Source of the DNA: Flavobacterium sp. 20NA77.7
Lineage (GTDB): Bacteria; Bacteroidota; Bacteroidia; Flavobacteriales; Flavobacteriaceae
Length of the DNA stretch: 64,000 bases
NCBI RefSeq assembly: GCF_031326205.1
Contig: NZ_CP133721.1
Location: forward strand, 1,426,001-1,490,000
Direction of reading: 5' to 3'
Shown here: in pieces, positions 60,934 to 64,000 of the stretch
Layout of the letters: every line of letters starts with the position of its first letter
Position numbering within the stretch: the stretch's first letter is position 1
Program-made: the position numbers and the translations under genes
Notes under the pieces: generated by a model
Database searches by the model: none
Told to the model about the DNA's origin: nothing
What the model saw: the letters and a program-made list of their open reading frames with translations, nothing else

Positions 60934-61740
60934 TTAATTTGTATATTGTTTTAATTCTCTATCTAATGTTTCTGCCATTTTAGTAGCTTCAGCTAAAAAT
61001 TTAGTATCTGGTTTAAATTTAACTAAATTAGTATATAATTCTTTAGCATCATTTAATCGTTCTTGTTTTTTTGCAGGAACAGATAAAATAGCTATTTGAT
61101 ACGCTGAACCAAATTTATAAAACAAAGCATCTTCTTTAAATTTTGTTCCTGGATAATCTAAAATAAAATTATCAAGTGCTTTAATTGCTGTATTATAATT
61201 GTGAAAATATTCTCCAGTTGTATAATATTGTTTTGCGATTTCAAATGCTTTCAACTCTAACTTTTCATTCATTGTTTTCACTAAAGCATTAGCCTGTGGT
61301 AAAAATTCAGAGTTTGGATATTTATCTACAAATGCTTGAAGTTTGTCTAATGCTTTATAGGTATCCACTTGATCTAAACTATACATAGGCGACAATCTTG
61401 AATAGCATTCTGCACTCAAAAAAGCAGCTTCGGGTGTATGTATACTACGAGGGTAATTTGCTGCAAAACTTTCAAACTGATACCCTGCAGAGTAATATTC
61501 TTTATTCAAATATAAAGCTTTTGAATATTTATAAAATACCTCTTCTGCTTTTGGATTGGCACGCATAGCTGTTGCATACATGTCAAACAATCGTATTGCC
61601 TTAGTATATTTTTTTTTTTCATATAACTTTAGAAATACGTTGTTTTTAAACTCAACGTCTTCTGATTTAAGTGCTTTTTGGTATTCGCTACATGAAGCCA
61701 AAACCATTATGCTGAAAAAGATATAGATATATTTACTCAT
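60934..61740 (-). CDS. bamD: Outer-membrane assembly lipoprotein BamD
   Basis: A 268-residue lipoprotein of the barrel assembly machine, contacting BamA at the inner face of the outer membrane. The lipobox is VLASC with lipidated Cys17. Five TPR-like helix pairs follow, with ARSIHTPEAAFLSAECYSR-type repeats (FAANYPRSIHTPEAAFL, FVDKYPNSEFLPQANALV, FILDYPGTKFKEDALFYK), the pattern of BamD/YfiO. The gene contains an unbroken run of 11 A on its coding strand (61609-61619, encoding EKKK). It leads the operon bamD-rpoZ-coaBC-porD-recN. Confidence 0.92.
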   Translation of the reverse strand: MSKYIYIFFSIMVLASCSEYQKALKSEDVEFKNNVFLKLYEKKKYTKAIRLFDMYATAMRANPKAEEVFYKYSKALYLNKEYYSAGYQFESFAANYPRSIHTPEAAFLSAECYSRLSPMYSLDQVDTYKALDKLQAFVDKYPNSEFLPQANALVKTMNEKLELKAFEIAKQYYTTGEYFHNYNTAIKALDNFILDYPGTKFKEDALFYKFGSAYQIAILSVPAKKQERLNDAKELYTNLVKFKPDTKFLAEATKMAETLDRELKQYTN

Positions 61741-61760
61741 AAATGTTTTACATTTTTACC

Positions 61761-61777
61761 TATCTAACCCATAGATA
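61761..61777 (-). promoter_or_regulatory. Small hairpin in bamD leader
   Basis: A perfect 6-bp stem TATCTA / TAGATA with a 5-base loop lies between the bamD promoter element and start codon. There is no T-run, so it is not a terminator; it may affect message stability or translation, or be incidental. Confidence 0.3.
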
Positions 61778-61789
61778 AATAAGCAACCG

Positions 61790-61797
61790 CAAAGGTA
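61790..61797 (-). promoter_or_regulatory. -7 element of the bamD operon
   Basis: The minus strand reads TACCTTTG followed by C, a full TAnnTTTG match about 50 bases before the bamD ATG and downstream of the dapA stop. Confidence 0.55.
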
Positions 61798-61829
61798 GCT
61801 ATATTTTTATGGATTTCAAAAAGATTTTT

Positions 61830-62708
61830 TTAATTCAGTTTTTTAATAAAATCACCTATTCTATTTGATAGATTTTCATCTACATTAACTAACGGCAAAC
61901 GAACTGTGTTTTCTGACAAACCAAGATGTTTAAAGACTTCTTTAATTCCTCCTGGATTTCCTTGTTCAAAAATCATATCAATAGCATCTGCTAATTTATA
62001 ATGCAATTGATACGCTTCTTCTACTTTTCTATTTAATCCTAATCGAACCATTTCGGAAAATTCTTTTGGAAACCCTTCGCCAATAACAGAAATAACACCT
62101 GCTCCACCTGCTAATACCATAGGTAACGTAACCATATCATCACCTGAAATCACTAAAAATCCTTCTGGTTTATGTTGAATCAATTTCATAGCTTGAACAA
62201 TATCGCCAGCAGCTTCTTTAATCGCAATTACATTTTTAAAATCATTTGCTAATCTAATTACAGTTGAAGGTAACATATTACTAGAGGTTCTACCTGGAAC
62301 ATTATATAATATAACAGGAAGTGGAGAAGCTTCTGCAACTGCTTTAAAATGCTGATAAATTCCTTCTTGTGTGGGCTTATTATAATAAGGCGAAACAGAT
62401 AAAATAGCAGAAAAACCTGTGAAATCTCTAGTTTTCAATTCTTCCACTACCTTGTGGGTATTATTCCCTCCTACTCCTAACACAATAGGTACTCGGTTTT
62501 TATTTGCTGCGGAGATAGTAGCTATTACAAGCTCTTTTTCTTCCGAACTTAATGTCGCCGATTCTGCAGTTGTACCTAAAACCACTAAGTATTCTACACC
62601 GCCATCAATGACATAATCTACAATTCTGGTTAAGGCTTCTGTATCAACAGAAAAATCTTTTTTAAATGGTGTTACTAATGCCACACCTGTTCCTATTAAT
62701 GATTGCAT
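61830..62708 (-). CDS. dapA: 4-hydroxy-tetrahydrodipicolinate synthase
   Basis: A 292-residue TIM-barrel aldolase that condenses pyruvate and aspartate semialdehyde, committing to diaminopimelate and lysine. The Schiff-base lysine is Lys164 in IAIKEAAGD, the catalytic Tyr135 is in [13 protein letters not shown], and Thr46-Thr47 sit in LGTTAES. The length is normal. Position 48-50 (AES rather than the usual GES) shows a conservative change at a conserved turn. It begins 2 bases after the DUF6913-like gene, so both share a message. Confidence 0.96.
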   Translation of the reverse strand: MQSLIGTGVALVTPFKKDFSVDTEALTRIVDYVIDGGVEYLVVLGTTAESATLSSEEKELVIATISAANKNRVPIVLGVGGNNTHKVVEELKTRDFTGFSAILSVSPYYNKPTQEGIYQHFKAVAEASPLPVILYNVPGRTSSNMLPSTVIRLANDFKNVIAIKEAAGDIVQAMKLIQHKPEGFLVISGDDMVTLPMVLAGGAGVISVIGEGFPKEFSEMVRLGLNRKVEEAYQLHYKLADAIDMIFEQGNPGGIKEVFKHLGLSENTVRLPLVNVDENLSNRIGDFIKKLN

Positions 62709-62710
62709 TT

Positions 62711-63229
62711 TTAGATTTTATTTATTATTTTTAAATATTTGAACACTTCCGAAATAAATGTTTTGTAATTTTCTGCAAATTCATTTACTACTAAATGATT
62801 TACTTTTTTATGTATGGTTTGAAAACCTATTTTAAATTTGGCTTTTGAAAGAAAAGAAACTGCCAATAATGGGGCTTTTTCAATATCATAATAACTAATT
62901 AACAAATCAAACGATTTGGCTGTAAAATTTAGTACTTCTGCATTTTTCACAGTACCTGACCATGCTATGTCTTTGTAAGTAAAATACAATTTATTTTCAG
63001 CACTTCCTTTCTTTTTTTTATCTACAAAACAAAGCAATTCTATTTGACTTGGTTGAAATCCAAAAGCACAAATTTCTTCAATCAATTGGGCTGTATAAAG
63101 GAAGTAAGATTCATCAACTAGTAACCCAATCGATGCTATTTTAGAATCCGAATGAGGTAAGGTAAATGACTCTATTTTTTTATAAATTTTTCTTTTTAGA
63201 AAAAAGTTTTTAATAATTCTTGAAAACAT
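62711..63229 (-). CDS. DUF6913-like small protein
   Basis: A 172-residue protein without a signal peptide. It has a basic N-terminus ([20 protein letters not shown]) and an alpha/beta body: [48 protein letters not shown] and [20 protein letters not shown]. It matches a Bacteroidota family I recall as DUF6913. No catalytic residues can be picked out. It precedes dapA by 2 bases, a linkage that may reflect shared expression only. Confidence 0.75.
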   Translation of the reverse strand: MFSRIIKNFFLKRKIYKKIESFTLPHSDSKIASIGLLVDESYFLYTAQLIEEICAFGFQPSQIELLCFVDKKKKGSAENKLYFTYKDIAWSGTVKNAEVLNFTAKSFDLLISYYDIEKAPLLAVSFLSKAKFKIGFQTIHKKVNHLVVNEFAENYKTFISEVFKYLKIINKI

Positions 63230-63249
63230 TGTATTTTTACTTCCTTATA

Positions 63250-63257
63250 CAAATTTA
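63250..63257 (-). promoter_or_regulatory. Candidate -7 element of the DUF6913-dapA unit
   Basis: The minus strand reads TAAATTTG, a full TAnnTTTG match about 21 bases before the start at 63229, within the 47-base gap to the divergent nucleotidase gene. Confidence 0.5.
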
Positions 63258-63276
63258 ACGTAAACAATTGGAAAAT

Positions 63277-64000
63277 ATGTTATCCAAAAATAAAAATACT
63301 ATTTCATTTGACACTTTTTTTGTTACAATTTTAACATTAAGTGTTTTTATTTCTTGTAAACCAACTAGTTACACAAACTATAAAATTGAAGGAAAAAAAA
63401 TCCCAATTACAAATGAATTTAAAACTGATCCAACAATTGATGCGTATGTTGAACCCTATAGAGCTCATATAAACAAGGATTTAGACAGTGTTTTATCATT
63501 TTGCCCTGTTACTTTAGACAAATTTAAAGGCGAATACCAAACAAATATTGGTGATTTTATTGCCGATGCTTGTGTAGAATTAGCTAACCCTATTTTTTAC
63601 AAAAGAGAACAAAAAAATATTGATGGAGCTATCTTTAATCATGGTGGTATTAGAACAATAATTCCTCAAGGAAACGTAACAAAACGCACTGCCTATGAAG
63701 TGATGCCGTTTGAAAACACACTTATTGTTGTAGCTTTAAAAGGAAGTCAATTACAAGATATTGCTTCTTACTTTATGAAAGAAAAAAAGCCACACCCTCT
63801 TTATGGATTCCACATTTATTTAAACGATAAATTAGAAGTAACAAAAATGACGGTTAACAACCAACCTATTGAAGCTTCAAAAACATATTACGTTTTGACT
63901 TCTGATTATTTATCAAATGGAGGTGACAACATGACTTTCTTTTTAAAAAATGAAGGCAAGTATGATTTAAATTATAAAATGCGAAATGTTCTTATTGATT
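63277..64000 (+). CDS. 5'-nucleotidase C-terminal-domain lipoprotein (partial)
   Basis: An open frame from ATG 63277 that runs off the window after 241 codons. It starts with a hydrophobic signal whose lipobox VFISC places the lipidated residue at Cys27. The mature part matches the substrate-binding C-terminal domain of 5'-nucleotidases: GDFIADACVELAN, the base-stacking motif FNHGGIRTIIPQGNVT, YEVMPFENTLIVVALKGSQL and YYVLTSDYLSNGGDNMTFF. The metallophosphatase half is absent from the start of this gene. As I recall, Flavobacteria often encode that half in a separate neighbouring gene, which would lie beyond the window. Confidence 0.85.
   Translation, partial: MLSKNKNTISFDTFFVTILTLSVFISCKPTSYTNYKIEGKKIPITNEFKTDPTIDAYVEPYRAHINKDLDSVLSFCPVTLDKFKGEYQTNIGDFIADACVELANPIFYKREQKNIDGAIFNHGGIRTIIPQGNVTKRTAYEVMPFENTLIVVALKGSQLQDIASYFMKEKKPHPLYGFHIYLNDKLEVTKMTVNNQPIEASKTYYVLTSDYLSNGGDNMTFFLKNEGKYDLNYKMRNVLID

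Overview
The window is a contiguous piece of chromosome from a member of the Bacteroidota, almost certainly the family Flavobacteriaceae (Flavobacterium or a close relative). The DNA is AT-rich, and start codons lack Shine-Dalgarno sequences and sit behind A-rich leaders. Many genes are preceded by the Bacteroidota -7 hexamer-like element TAnnTTTG. The gene content is also diagnostic: a type IX secretion (T9SS) C-terminal sorting domain, a PorD-like protein, TonB-dependent receptors with carboxypeptidase-regulatory domains, and family-specific proteins resembling DUF4199, DUF4834, DUF6588, DUF6787 and DUF6913. I see no rRNA, tRNA, CRISPR array, insertion sequence or prophage.

Layout. 1-1450: end of a membrane protein, a small lipoprotein with a TTG start, and a TerC-type membrane protein. 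1497-7829 (minus): topoisomerase IV (parC, parE), ychF and a 2[4Fe-4S] ferredoxin. 7954-15291 (plus): LuxC-type acyl-CoA reductase, the serine pathway genes serC and serA, a small DUF6787-like membrane protein, uvrA and a LOG-family nucleotide hydrolase. 15292-17413: an accessory stretch holding a single-gene element bounded by inverted repeats (about 15397-16051), a possible gene remnant and two small secreted proteins. 17428-26847 (minus): gyrB with a DUF6588-like protein, then a TPR protein, an outer-membrane barrel, a carboxypeptidase-like protein and a GreA-like protein. 27005-33538 (plus): ftsE, a DUF4199 protein, a polyprenyl-type glycosyltransferase, a phosphosugar mutase, an MsbA-type exporter and a DUF2971 protein. 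33569-38554 (minus): lipoprotein, TonB-dependent receptor and M23 peptidase. 38801-39463 (plus): a repeat-containing secreted protein behind a possible sigma-54 promoter. 39501-44975 (minus): a surface polysaccharide set (flippase, glycosyltransferase, YfhO, DUF4834). 45069-47481 (plus): outer-membrane transporter-like protein, GNAT-like protein, YbaB/EbfC. 47514-51454 (minus): response regulator, histidine kinase, coaE and a glycosyltransferase. 51536-55471 (minus): a large T9SS-exported adhesin. 55612-63229 (minus): fabV, recN, porD, coaBC, rpoZ, bamD, dapA and a DUF6913-like protein. 63277-end (plus): start of a 5'-nucleotidase-like lipoprotein.

How it fits together: most of the window is housekeeping (DNA topology and repair, serine, lysine and CoA synthesis, outer-membrane assembly) mixed with envelope-building genes. 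Two patterns are not explained by gene calls. The first is the inverted-repeat-bounded single-gene element near 15.4-16.05 kb, whose Asp codon choice differs sharply from its neighbours. The second is a dispersed set of degenerate repeats phased at exactly seven bases that fill spacers and run into gene ends at five or more places.
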